The translations under genes were made by a program, and so were the position numbers. The notes under the pieces were generated by a model, which saw nothing but the letters and a program-made list of their open reading frames with translations, ran no database searches and was not told where the DNA came from. A stretch of 14,168 nt of DNA from contig MGNS01000150.1 of assembly GCA_001795165.1 (NCBI GenBank), forward strand, positions 13,073 to 27,240, in the 5' to 3' direction. Source of the stretch: Chloroflexi bacterium RBG_16_57_11. Lineage in GTDB: Bacteria > Chloroflexota > Anaerolineae > Anaerolineales > UBA4823. Shown piece after piece: positions 1 through 6,219 of this stretch (the stretch's first letter is position 1; each line of letters starts with the position of its first letter).

Positions 1-4
1 CCTT

Positions 5-1666
5 TTATTGCCATGTGCGGGTGAATTCTTCCAGCGCCGAGCGCAACGCAGCGATGGTCTCGTCGGTGATGCGCTTCTTCTCGGAAATGTCGCGCCCTAT
101 CTCGGGATGCGAGGAGTCCATAAAACGCAGCAAAGCCTGTTCCCAGGCGCGCATGCGATCCAATGGGACTTTATCTGCAAACCCCTGGGTGCCAGCGAAG
201 ATCACGGTCACCTGGTTTTCGAGCGACATCGGCTCATACTGCGGCTGCTTGAGGATCTCCTGCAGGCGTTGCCCACGGTTCAGCTGAGCCTGGGTGGACT
301 TATCCAGGTCAGAGCCAAATTGAGCGAACGCGGCCAGCTCACGGAAGGCTGCCATTTCGAGGCGCAAGCGACCGGCTACCTGTTTCATCGCCCGGGTTTG
401 GGCGTCACCGCCGACCCGTGAAACCGAGAGACCCACGTTTACCGCCGGGCGGATGCCGGCATAGAACAGGTTATTCTCCAGGTAGATCTGTCCATCGGTG
501 ATCGAAATAACGTTGGTGGGCACGTAGGCAGAGACGTCGCCCAACAGGGTCTCAATAATCGGGAGGGCGGTCAATGAGCCGCCTGAGCCGGCCAGCTTGA
601 CGACCTTGTAATTGTCAGGGTTATCCATCGCCAGGCGAGCTTTTTCTGCATCGTGATTGGCCAGCGGGCCGCCGTAGGTTTTGCCGTCCCCAGATATCAT
701 CGTATCTGCCAGCTTGCCGTTCCAGCCGGCCGGAACGATGACGAAATTGTCCGCCATGCGGGCTGCGCGCTCCAACAAACGGGAGTGCAGGTAAAAGATA
801 TCGCCGGGATAAGCCTCGCGGCCCGGTGGGCGACGAAGCAGCAATGAAACCTGGCGGTACGCCCAGGCGTGTTTTGAAAGGTCGTCATAGATCACCAGGG
901 CATCGCGACCGGTCTCCATGAACTCCTCACCCATGGCACAGCCGGAATAGGGAGCGATATACTGCAACGCCGCCGGCTCGTCAGCGGAAGCGACGACGAT
1001 GGTGGTGTACTCCATTGCGCCGAAGCGTTCCAGGACGGCCACAGTGCGGGCGATGGCGGCTTTCTTTTGACCGATAGCGACATAGATACAAAAGAGGTCC
1101 TTGCCCTTCTGGTTGATGATTGTGTCAATTGCCAGGGCGGTCTTGCCGGTTTGACGGTCGCCGATGATCAGCTCGCGTTGGCCGCGTCCAATCGGGATAA
1201 TCGAGTCGATCGCTTTCAAGCCAGTCTGGACGGGTGTATCCACGTCTTTGCGCGCCACTACACCGGGGGCGATGCGCTCGATAGCACGGTATTGCTTGAT
1301 TTTGATCGGGCCTTTGCCATCGATCGGCTCACCCAAGGTATTCACCACTCGACCTACCAGACCATCTCCTACCGGAACTGAAGCAATTCGCCCGGTGGAA
1401 CGCACTTCCATGCCTTCCTTGATCTCTGAGTACTCGCCCATAATGATGACGCCCACGTTATCGTGCTCGAGGTTGAAGGCGATACCCTTCACACCATTGG
1501 CAAACTGGACCAGCTCCTGGGCGCGCACATCGGCCATGCCACGCACACGGGCGATTCCGTCGCCCGCCTCGATGACTGCGCCGACATCGCGGATCGCTAC
1601 TTCGGGCTTAAAGGACTCAATTTGTTGCTTAAGATCGGCGGTTATTTGACTGATCAGGTCGGACAT
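5..1666 (-). CDS. atpA: F1Fo ATP synthase subunit alpha, with an enlarged internal loop
   Basis: This is the non-catalytic nucleotide-binding alpha subunit of the F1 head, which alternates with beta in the alpha3beta3 ring on the cytoplasmic side of the membrane. The 553-residue product has the alpha-type P-loop GDRQTGKT at 169-176, the Walker B region ALVIYDDLSKHA near 256-267, PTNVISITDGQIYLE near 383-397 and the SVSRVGG arginine-finger region with R417. The ATG at 1664-1666 is preceded by GGAGG five bases away. The protein is about 40 residues longer than the E. coli subunit. The extra length sits between LLERAARM (about 304) and GSLTALPIIET (about 363), where 58 residues replace about 17. 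The stop is TAA at 5-7, so atpG, atpD and atpC would lie off the left edge. The gene upstream is proC, not atpH/atpF, so the usual order is interrupted. The assignment is essentially certain; the effect of the loop is unknown. Confidence 0.98.
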   Translation of the reverse strand: MSDLISQITADLKQQIESFKPEVAIRDVGAVIEAGDGIARVRGMADVRAQELVQFANGVKGIAFNLEHDNVGVIIMGEYSEIKEGMEVRSTGRIASVPVGDGLVGRVVNTLGEPIDGKGPIKIKQYRAIERIAPGVVARKDVDTPVQTGLKAIDSIIPIGRGQRELIIGDRQTGKTALAIDTIINQKGKDLFCIYVAIGQKKAAIARTVAVLERFGAMEYTTIVVASADEPAALQYIAPYSGCAMGEEFMETGRDALVIYDDLSKHAWAYRQVSLLLRRPPGREAYPGDIFYLHSRLLERAARMADNFVIVPAGWNGKLADTMISGDGKTYGGPLANHDAEKARLAMDNPDNYKVVKLAGSGGSLTALPIIETLLGDVSAYVPTNVISITDGQIYLENNLFYAGIRPAVNVGLSVSRVGGDAQTRAMKQVAGRLRLEMAAFRELAAFAQFGSDLDKSTQAQLNRGQRLQEILKQPQYEPMSLENQVTVIFAGTQGFADKVPLDRMRAWEQALLRFMDSSHPEIGRDISEKKRITDETIAALRSALEEFTRTWQ

Positions 1667-1724
1667 TTTGCCTCCGAGACAAATAATTCATTCGATAGAC
1701 CTTCCCTGGGGAAATATCGGTAAA

Positions 1725-1753
1725 ATGATACCTGAAAGCTCTTATCTTGTCCA
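1725..1753 (-). promoter_or_regulatory. Candidate sigma-70 promoter for atpA
   Basis: On the minus strand TGGACA (1748-1753) is separated by exactly 17 bp from TATCAT (1725-1730); each hexamer matches the consensus at five of six positions. Predicted initiation near 1717 would give a leader of about 50 nt before the atpA ATG. This supports atpA being transcribed independently of proC. The spacer and hexamers are read directly; activity is inferred. Confidence 0.5.
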
Positions 1754-1789
1754 GTTCTTCACAAACTTGCCGGATGGACGGGAGGATTG

Positions 1790-2647
1790 TTACTCCCCAT
1801 CGGCCTGGTCAGGTGGGTGGCTCTTGCCGCCACGACCTAGCTCTTGCGAGCGGACATAGGCTGCCCAAATTGCGCGCGAGATCGCGGTGCGAAAGCCGGC
1901 TTTTTCAAGGTAATACAGGGCCACTGCGGTCGTGCCACCCGGAGAGGTGACTTCGTTGCGCAGGCGCGCCAGGTGCACCGGGTCATCGCGGTGGGTATAA
2001 TAATCCACCGAGCCACGCACGGTTTTCGCTACCAGCTCCTCGGCGATGCGGCGCGGGAAACCGAGATGCACCCCGGCATCCACCATGGCTTCCATAAATA
2101 GAAAAACGTAGGCCGGGCCGGTGCCAGACAGGGCGGTAGCCATGTCCAGGTAATTCTCTTCTTCGACGAAGATCTGCTCTCCCAACGCACCTAACACCTG
2201 GCGGGTCATCTCGAGCTGGATTTCGGTCACCCCTGTAGAGGCGGTCCAGACTGTGATCCCCTGGCCAATCTGGGCGGGTGTATTCGGCATGGATCGAACG
2301 ATGATCTTGTGACCCAGGCCACGGGATATTTTTTCGATCGAGGCGCCAGCCACAATCGATAACACCAATGCAGCTGGTGGGATGGAACCCTTCAGGCCGG
2401 CAAGGACGCGGTCCAGGCGCTGCGGCTTGACCGATAGGACAACCAGGTCTGCCTGGCGAGCTGCTTCAGCATTATCGTTGAAGGTCTGAATGCCATACTT
2501 TTCCTGTAATTGTTTTAATCGTTCAACCCCCGGGCCAGCCACCAGCAAAACGTCGGCTTTAGCTACGTGGGTACGAATTAAACCACTGATCATCGCCTCG
2601 GCCATTACGCCGGGGCCAATAAAGGCAATCTTACGGTTCTCGAACAA
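1790..2647 (-). CDS. proC: Pyrroline-5-carboxylate reductase
   Basis: It catalyses the last step of proline synthesis, the NAD(P)H-dependent reduction of 1-pyrroline-5-carboxylate to L-proline in the cytoplasm. The 285-residue protein opens with a Rossmann fold (IAFIGPGVMAEAMISGL, about 7-23) and continues with VVLSVKPQ (about 69-76) and SMPNTPAQIGQG (119-130). The helical dimerisation domain contains ALSGTGPAYVFLFMEAM (172-188) and the ProC signature LRNEVTSPGGTTAVALYYLE (229-248). The start codon is TTG at 2645-2647, supported by AGGAGG (2655-2660) seven bases upstream and by the Rossmann strand beginning immediately after it. The last 15 or so residues (GRGGKSHPPDQADGE) are polar and probably disordered. 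The gene lies 150 bp after ruvA and 123 bp before atpA, and is not obviously coupled to either. Confidence 0.95.
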   Translation of the reverse strand: MFENRKIAFIGPGVMAEAMISGLIRTHVAKADVLLVAGPGVERLKQLQEKYGIQTFNDNAEAARQADLVVLSVKPQRLDRVLAGLKGSIPPAALVLSIVAGASIEKISRGLGHKIIVRSMPNTPAQIGQGITVWTASTGVTEIQLEMTRQVLGALGEQIFVEEENYLDMATALSGTGPAYVFLFMEAMVDAGVHLGFPRRIAEELVAKTVRGSVDYYTHRDDPVHLARLRNEVTSPGGTTAVALYYLEKAGFRTAISRAIWAAYVRSQELGRGGKSHPPDQADGE

Positions 2648-2703
2648 CGGCTATCCTCCTAAGCAGATATTATCTTGTAACAACACATCCAAGCGGGTTA
2701 ATT

Positions 2704-2748
2704 GGCGTCACGACGCTTGCGTCAAGACGCCGGTGTCAAGACGCCGGT
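2704..2748. repeat. 14-bp tandem repeat overlapping an imperfect hairpin between ruvA and proC
   Basis: GTCAAGACGCCGGT occurs twice head to tail (2721-2734 and 2735-2748). A diverged third copy, GTCACGACGCTTGC (2707-2720), matches at 10 of 14 positions. The left half also folds on itself: GGCGTC (2704-2709) pairs with GACGCC (2726-2731) around an inner GACGC/GCGTC stem. It lies in the 150-bp gap after ruvA. There is no T-run, so a terminator role is possible but weakly supported. A convincing proC promoter was not found in the remainder of the gap; GATAAT-like sequence near 2670 lacks a good -35 partner. Confidence 0.6.
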
Positions 2749-2797
2749 GTTCGCTCACTGACGACCAACCTCGTCTCTAGTCACTCACGCCTATCAT

Positions 2798-3370
2798 CTA
2801 ACTAAAATATTGCAATGCGGCGCGCAAACGCTCTTCCACATCGGCAGGTGTATCCCGGGAGATCGATTGCAAGGCCGCCTGGGCTTCGACAACACTGTAA
2901 CCCAAGGTTGTCAAGGCGGAAATCACCTCAGTGTCAACATCGGTAAAGCCTGCCGGCTCGAGGCCGGCCATCGCTGGAATGCGATCTTGTAACTGAAGCA
3001 AGATCTTCTGGGCGGTCTTCCGGCCCACGCCAGGGACGCGCGTGAAGATTTCTGCTTGCTCGTGGAATACTGCCCGGCGTATAGCGTCTGGTGCAAGCGT
3101 GGAAAGCACCGCTAAGGCCGATTTTGGGCCGATGCCGTCGACTTGCAACAGCAGGATGAAAAGCTCACGCTCATCGCGTGTCTCGAAGCCGTACAGGGTG
3201 AGGGCATCCTGGCGCACGACCAGATAGGTCTGCAGGACAACCTCTTCGCCCGGACGCAATTGTTCACGCGCCAGCACGGGCACATAGACCTGCAGACCGA
3301 CGCCTCCTATGCCAACCACCAGGCTGTCTGCGAGCACCTCGATGACCCGACCATTGAGTATTGAAATCAT
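2798..3370 (-). CDS. ruvA: Holliday junction branch-migration subunit RuvA
   Basis: RuvA binds four-way DNA junctions as a tetramer and recruits the RuvB motor in recombinational repair. The 190-residue protein has the three expected parts: an N-terminal OB-fold (about 1-63, starting MISILNGRVIEV and including LTLYGF), two helix-hairpin-helix motifs (VDGIGPKSALAVLS at 77-90; VPGVGRKTAQKILLQL at 112-127), and a C-terminal RuvB-binding domain (about 144-190, DTEVISALTTLGYS). A linker separates the last two. The ATG at 3368-3370 has a modest upstream AGG. It follows ruvC by 26 bp in the same direction, so the two are probably cotranscribed. No ruvB is present; proC lies downstream. Confidence 0.96.
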   Translation of the reverse strand: MISILNGRVIEVLADSLVVGIGGVGLQVYVPVLAREQLRPGEEVVLQTYLVVRQDALTLYGFETRDERELFILLLQVDGIGPKSALAVLSTLAPDAIRRAVFHEQAEIFTRVPGVGRKTAQKILLQLQDRIPAMAGLEPAGFTDVDTEVISALTTLGYSVVEAQAALQSISRDTPADVEERLRAALQYFS

Positions 3371-3396
3371 GATTTACCTGTTCACCGCCCCATACA

Positions 3397-3918
3397 TCAT
3401 TTTTTTTGGCTTTCGTCCATTTGGCTTGTGTCGATCAGCGCGCCAATCTTCGAGCTGTGCACGTGGCATATCGCAATCGCCAGGGCATCGGCGGCGTCGT
3501 CTGGAGATGGGATATGATCCAGGCTGAGCAAAGCACGCACCATCTGTTGGATTTGGTTCTTGTCCGCTCCGCCATAACCAACGACCGCCTGCTTCACCTG
3601 CAGAGGGGTGTACTCAGCCACTTCCAGCCCAGCTTCGGCGAGAGCCAGCAAAGCCACCCCACGCCCTTGCCCAACGCTGATCGCAGTGGTCACGTTGCGA
3701 TGAAAAAAGAGCTTCTCCACCGCGCCGCTTTCAGGGCGATGGAGAAGCAGGATCTGGCGTAATTGATTGTACAATTCCAGCAGGCGCCGGGGCATTGGCA
3801 TATCGGCCGGGGTCAGTATGGCGCCATACTCGACTAATGACAGGTTACCATCCAGATTCTCTCGTATCAGACCATAACCCGTGGTTGCCGTGCCAGGGTC
3901 GATGCCGATGACCAACAT
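3397..3918 (-). CDS. ruvC: Crossover junction endodeoxyribonuclease RuvC
   Basis: This Mg2+-dependent resolvase cuts Holliday junctions symmetrically. The 173-residue product has the RNase H-like fold with all four acidic catalytic positions: D7 in MLVIGIDPGT, E68 in AVEKLFF, and D141/D144 in SPDDAADALAIAICH. The TTPLQ-like segment YTPLQVKQAVVGYGGADK (103-120) is also typical. I start it at the ATG 3916-3918 rather than an in-frame TTG at 3936. The ATG gives the family's standard N-terminus, lies 4 bp after the yebC stop and has a GGCGG nearby, while the TTG lies inside yebC without a ribosome binding site. The gene ends in an A8 run just before the TGA. yebC-ruvC-ruvA is a common bacterial order. 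Confidence 0.96.
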   Translation of the reverse strand: MLVIGIDPGTATTGYGLIRENLDGNLSLVEYGAILTPADMPMPRRLLELYNQLRQILLLHRPESGAVEKLFFHRNVTTAISVGQGRGVALLALAEAGLEVAEYTPLQVKQAVVGYGGADKNQIQQMVRALLSLDHIPSPDDAADALAIAICHVHSSKIGALIDTSQMDESQKK

Positions 3919-3922
3919 CCCG

Positions 3923-4678
3923 CTAGGCCGCCTCAAGCTGGGCCATAGCGCTGTCGGAAATTGCCAGAGTCGAGTAAACGTTTTGTACGTCGTCTAACTC
4001 TTCCAAAGCTTCGATCATCTTGTAGACCTGGATCGTTTCGCTGTCGCTCAGCTCGGTTTCGTTATTCGGCACGAACCGCAACTCTGCGTCTTCGGGTGTA
4101 ATGTGGGCGGCCTTGAGAGCGTCGCTGATTTCCTTGTAGGAATCCACCGAGCCAATGATTTCTACCCAGTTGTCGTCGAAAGTGACGTCATCTGCGCCTG
4201 CCTCGACCGCCAGCTCGAAGATTTTATCCGGATCATTCTTACTCAGCTCAAAACCGAAGAAAGCAACCCGCTTAAACTGCCAGGATACAGAGCCGGCTTC
4301 CGCCATGTTGCCGCCGGCGCGGCTGAGCACGTGGCGCACTTCCGCTACAGTCCGATTTCGGTTGTCTGTGACGACCGAAACCAGGACTGCTACGCCATGT
4401 GGAGCATACCCTTCGTACACCGCTTCTTCAATAATCGTTCCATCTTTTGAATCGCCCGTGCCACGTTTGATGGCGCGTTCAATGTTTTCTTTAGGCATAT
4501 TATTCGCACGCGCCCGATCAACCGCCAACGCCAGGCGCATATTGGTATCTGGCTCGCCGCCGCCCTCACGCGCAGCAATTACAATTTCGCGCGCCAGGCG
4601 AGTGAAAACTTGGCCGCGTTTGGCGTCGGCGGCGCCTTTTTTACGGCGAATGGTCGCCCAGTGTGAGTGTCCAGACAT
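3923..4678 (-). CDS. yebC: YebC/PmpR family transcriptional regulator / translation factor
   Basis: YebC family proteins act as DNA-binding transcriptional regulators in some bacteria and have been linked to ribosome function at difficult peptides in others; the sequence alone does not say which applies. The 251-residue protein has the family's N-terminal signature SGHSHWATIRRKKGAADAKR (2-21), then NMRLALAVDRARANNMPKENIERAI (about 46-70). Also present are the VAVLVSVVTDNRNRTVAEVR block (95-114), GGNMAEAGSVSWQF (122-135) and an acidic C-terminal domain. Length is normal. The ATG (4676-4678) is preceded by a GAGAGAGG purine run. It is the first gene of the yebC-ruvC-ruvA set, with a 4-bp gap to ruvC, so coupled expression is likely. 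Confidence 0.95.
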   Translation of the reverse strand: MSGHSHWATIRRKKGAADAKRGQVFTRLAREIVIAAREGGGEPDTNMRLALAVDRARANNMPKENIERAIKRGTGDSKDGTIIEEAVYEGYAPHGVAVLVSVVTDNRNRTVAEVRHVLSRAGGNMAEAGSVSWQFKRVAFFGFELSKNDPDKIFELAVEAGADDVTFDDNWVEIIGSVDSYKEISDALKAAHITPEDAELRFVPNNETELSDSETIQVYKMIEALEELDDVQNVYSTLAISDSAMAQLEAA

Positions 4679-4733
4679 AGGCCTCTCTCCCGATCATCAT
4701 TAACATTTAAATGTAGTCCCGATGAGATATTAA

Positions 4734-4761
4734 ATTATACCACAGGCACCCGGGCGACCAA
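4734..4761 (-). promoter_or_regulatory. Extended -10 promoter for yebC-ruvC-ruvA
   Basis: On the minus strand a perfect TATAAT (4734-4739) is preceded by TGG, giving the extended -10 form TGnTATAAT. A weak -35, TTGGTC (4756-4761), lies 16 bp upstream. Initiation near 4727 would leave a leader of about 50 nt before yebC. The -35 overlaps the loop of the hairpin at 4749-4767, so readthrough from ino1 and initiation for yebC share the same DNA. Confidence 0.55.
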
Positions 4762-4767
4762 CCCGGG
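4749..4767 (-). terminator. GC-rich hairpin after ino1
   Basis: CCCGGG (4749-4754) pairs with CCCGGG (4762-4767) around a 7-nt loop, 17 bp past the ino1 TAG stop. In the ino1 direction it is followed by TGCCTGTGGTATAATTT, not a clean T-run, so intrinsic termination would be weak. Its location directly upstream of the yebC -10 fits a boundary between two transcription units. Confidence 0.35.
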
Positions 4768-4783
4768 CCCCCATAACTTGAAT

Positions 4784-5863
4784 CTATTCTTCACCTTTGA
4801 TAAATGCCTCCGCCATCTGCCGGGCAATTTCGTCTTTGAATTGCTTGGGAGGAGTCTTCATGAAATAGGAGGATGGGGCAATTAGTGGGCCGGACAGGTT
4901 GCGATCCAGGGCGAGCTTGGCGCAGCGGATGGCATCGATTATCACGCCTGCCGAATTCGGCGAATCCCACACCTCCAGCTTGGCTTCCAGGTTGAGCGGC
5001 ACCTCCCCAAAAGTGGTGCCTTCCATGCGCACATAGCACCATTTTCGGTCGGTCAGCCAGGGCACATAATCGCTGGGACCGACATGCACATCCTTTTCCG
5101 AGAGCTGATAAGGCAGCATGCTGGTGACCGCGCCGGTCTTTGAAATCTTTTTAGACTCAAGCCGCTCGCGCTCCAGCATGTTCAGGAAGTCGGTGTTTCC
5201 GCCGAAATTTAACTGGTAGGTATGATCCAAACGCACACCTCGATCGACGAACAGGCTGGTAAGCACGCGGTGTACGATCGTTGCTCCGACCTGGCTCTTG
5301 ACATCATCACCGATGATCGGCAGGTTCCGTTCACGGAAACGCTTGCTCCAATACTCAGAGCTGGCAATAAAGACCGGGATGCCGTTGACAAACGCGCAGC
5401 CAGCCTCCAACACCTGCTCCACATACCACTTGGTCGCCATCTCCGAGCCTACGGGGAGGAAATTCACCACAACATCGGTCTTGGTGCTTTTCAGGATGCC
5501 AACAATATCTGCGGTAGGTCCAGGTGCTTTGGTAACCACCTGCGACAGGTACTTTCCGAGGCCATCATGGGTCATGCCGCGCACTACGGATACATTCTGG
5601 TGTGGTACATCGGTAAATTTATAGGTGTTGTTGGGGTAGGCAAAGACGGCTTCGCTGAGATCCTTGCCCACCTTCGTATCCACCACATCGATGGCTGCAG
5701 TGAACTCGATGTCGTGCACATGATATCCGCCCAGGTTGACGTGCATCAGGCCCGGGACCTGATCCTCACCCTTGGCATTTGTATAAAAATGGACGCCCTG
5801 CACCAACGAGGAGGCGCAATTGCCCACGCCAATAATGGCGACTCGGACTTTGTTCTCGCTCAT
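4784..5863 (-). CDS. ino1: Inositol-3-phosphate synthase (myo-inositol-1-phosphate synthase), prokaryotic type
   Basis: The enzyme converts glucose 6-phosphate to inositol phosphate using bound NAD+, the committed step of inositol synthesis. The 359-residue protein matches the short prokaryotic class. It has the NAD-binding start VAIIGVGNCASSLVQG (8-23), VVVNFLPVGSE (131-141), NGIPVFIAS (160-168) and GDDVKSQVGATIVHRVL (185-201). Further on are QLNFGGNTDF (217-226), the lysine cluster ESKKISKT (236-243), GPSDYVPWL (262-270) and LEVWDSPNSAGVIIDAIR (296-313). The ATG at 5861-5863 is fixed by AAGGAG six bases upstream; the frame stays open 55 codons further, but that part covers the promoter region and has no family resemblance. 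What the inositol is used for (phosphatidylinositol-type lipid, a solute, or a thiol) cannot be read from the neighbours, which are unrelated. Confidence 0.95.
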   Translation of the reverse strand: MSENKVRVAIIGVGNCASSLVQGVHFYTNAKGEDQVPGLMHVNLGGYHVHDIEFTAAIDVVDTKVGKDLSEAVFAYPNNTYKFTDVPHQNVSVVRGMTHDGLGKYLSQVVTKAPGPTADIVGILKSTKTDVVVNFLPVGSEMATKWYVEQVLEAGCAFVNGIPVFIASSEYWSKRFRERNLPIIGDDVKSQVGATIVHRVLTSLFVDRGVRLDHTYQLNFGGNTDFLNMLERERLESKKISKTGAVTSMLPYQLSEKDVHVGPSDYVPWLTDRKWCYVRMEGTTFGEVPLNLEAKLEVWDSPNSAGVIIDAIRCAKLALDRNLSGPLIAPSSYFMKTPPKQFKDEIARQMAEAFIKGEE

Positions 5864-5963
5864 AAAAGACTCCTTAAAATTTGAGATCGGATCGCGACCA
5901 GGCCTAGCCCTCGATGAACCCGGTTTGCTACTGCGGTATTTTCCCGCGCCAAACGCGACCTCG

Positions 5964-5992
5964 ATTATACCGGGAAAACGAGCCAGAATTAA
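5964..5992 (-). promoter_or_regulatory. Candidate promoter for ino1
   Basis: A perfect TATAAT lies on the minus strand at 5964-5969, with a weak TTAATT (5987-5992) 17 bp upstream. It would give a leader of roughly 95 nt. The 11-bp string CCTCGATTATA around this box recurs at 6039-6049 around the tRNA promoter -10, on the same strand; the two promoters run in opposite directions. Confidence 0.4.
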
Positions 5993-6021
5993 TAATCTTG
6001 TATTGGAACATGGCCCGGTAC

Positions 6022-6050
6022 TTGCCAAAGCAGAAAGCCTCGATTATAAT
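6022..6050 (+). promoter_or_regulatory. Strong sigma-70 promoter of the tRNA-Pro gene
   Basis: TTGCCA (6022-6027, five of six) and a perfect TATAAT (6045-6050) are separated by exactly 17 bp. Initiation near 6057 would lie about 17 nt before the mature tRNA 5' end. This is the closest match to consensus in the window, as expected for a stable RNA gene. Confidence 0.7.
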
Positions 6051-6073
6051 CCACTCCGCTGGATTTACCATAT

Positions 6074-6148
6074 CGGGGCGTGGCTCAGTCCGGCTAGAGC
6101 GCTGCGTTCGGGTCGCAGAGGTCCCCGGTTCAAATCCGGGCGCCCCGA
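6074..6148 (+). tRNA. tRNA-Pro, anticodon CGG (reads CCG)
   Basis: The sequence folds into a full cloverleaf. The 7-bp acceptor stem CGGGGCG/CGCCCCG is at 6074-6080 and 6141-6147, the D stem GCTC/GAGC at 6083-6086 and 6097-6100. The anticodon stem CTGCG/CGCAG is at 6102-6106 and 6114-6118, with loop TTCGGGT and anticodon CGG at 6109-6111. A 5-nt variable loop is followed by the T stem CCCGG/CCGGG with loop TTCAAAT. A at 6148 is the discriminator. The first base C, pairing with G, is typical of bacterial tRNA-Pro. CCA is not encoded; ACAG follows, so the tail must be added by the CCA-adding enzyme. Confidence 0.96.
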
Positions 6149-6160
6149 CAGAGGTCAAAC

Positions 6161-6199
6161 AGTGGGTGCGAATGGCTGTCTACGCCATTCGCACCCACT
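6161..6199 (+). terminator. Strong hairpin between tRNA-Pro and the ABC operon, probably bidirectional
   Basis: AGTGGGTGCGAATGGC (6161-6176) pairs perfectly with its complement at 6184-6199: a 16-bp stem with a 7-nt loop. It lies 12 nt after the tRNA and 20 nt after the stop of the converging ATPase gene. Neither side has a strong T-run (GTTTG in the minus direction), so it is terminator-like by position and stem strength rather than a textbook intrinsic terminator. Confidence 0.6.
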
Positions 6200-6219
6200 A
6201 TAGTTAAATAGGTTAGAGC

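Noticed and set aside
8..1649. Plus-strand open frames opposite atpA (up to 161 codons)
   Set aside because: They are antisense shadows of a strongly conserved gene, without family resemblance or start signals.
2707..2748. Possible short CRISPR-like array
   Set aside because: The copies are adjacent 14-mers with no spacers and no cas genes.
3397..3407. Possible programmed frameshift at the A8 run ending ruvC
   Set aside because: The run is at the last codons, the protein is already of normal length, and no continuation in another frame resembles a domain.
3919..3936. Longer RuvC beginning at a TTG overlapping yebC
   Set aside because: There is no ribosome binding site, and the ATG at 3918 gives the canonical MLVIGIDPGT start.
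5222..5884. 220-codon plus-strand frame opposite ino1
   Set aside because: It is a shadow of ino1; the coding evidence on the minus strand is decisive.
5864..6028. 55-codon upstream extension of the ino1 reading frame
   Set aside because: It covers the candidate promoter and leader, lacks family resemblance, and the ATG at 5863 has an ideal AAGGAG site.
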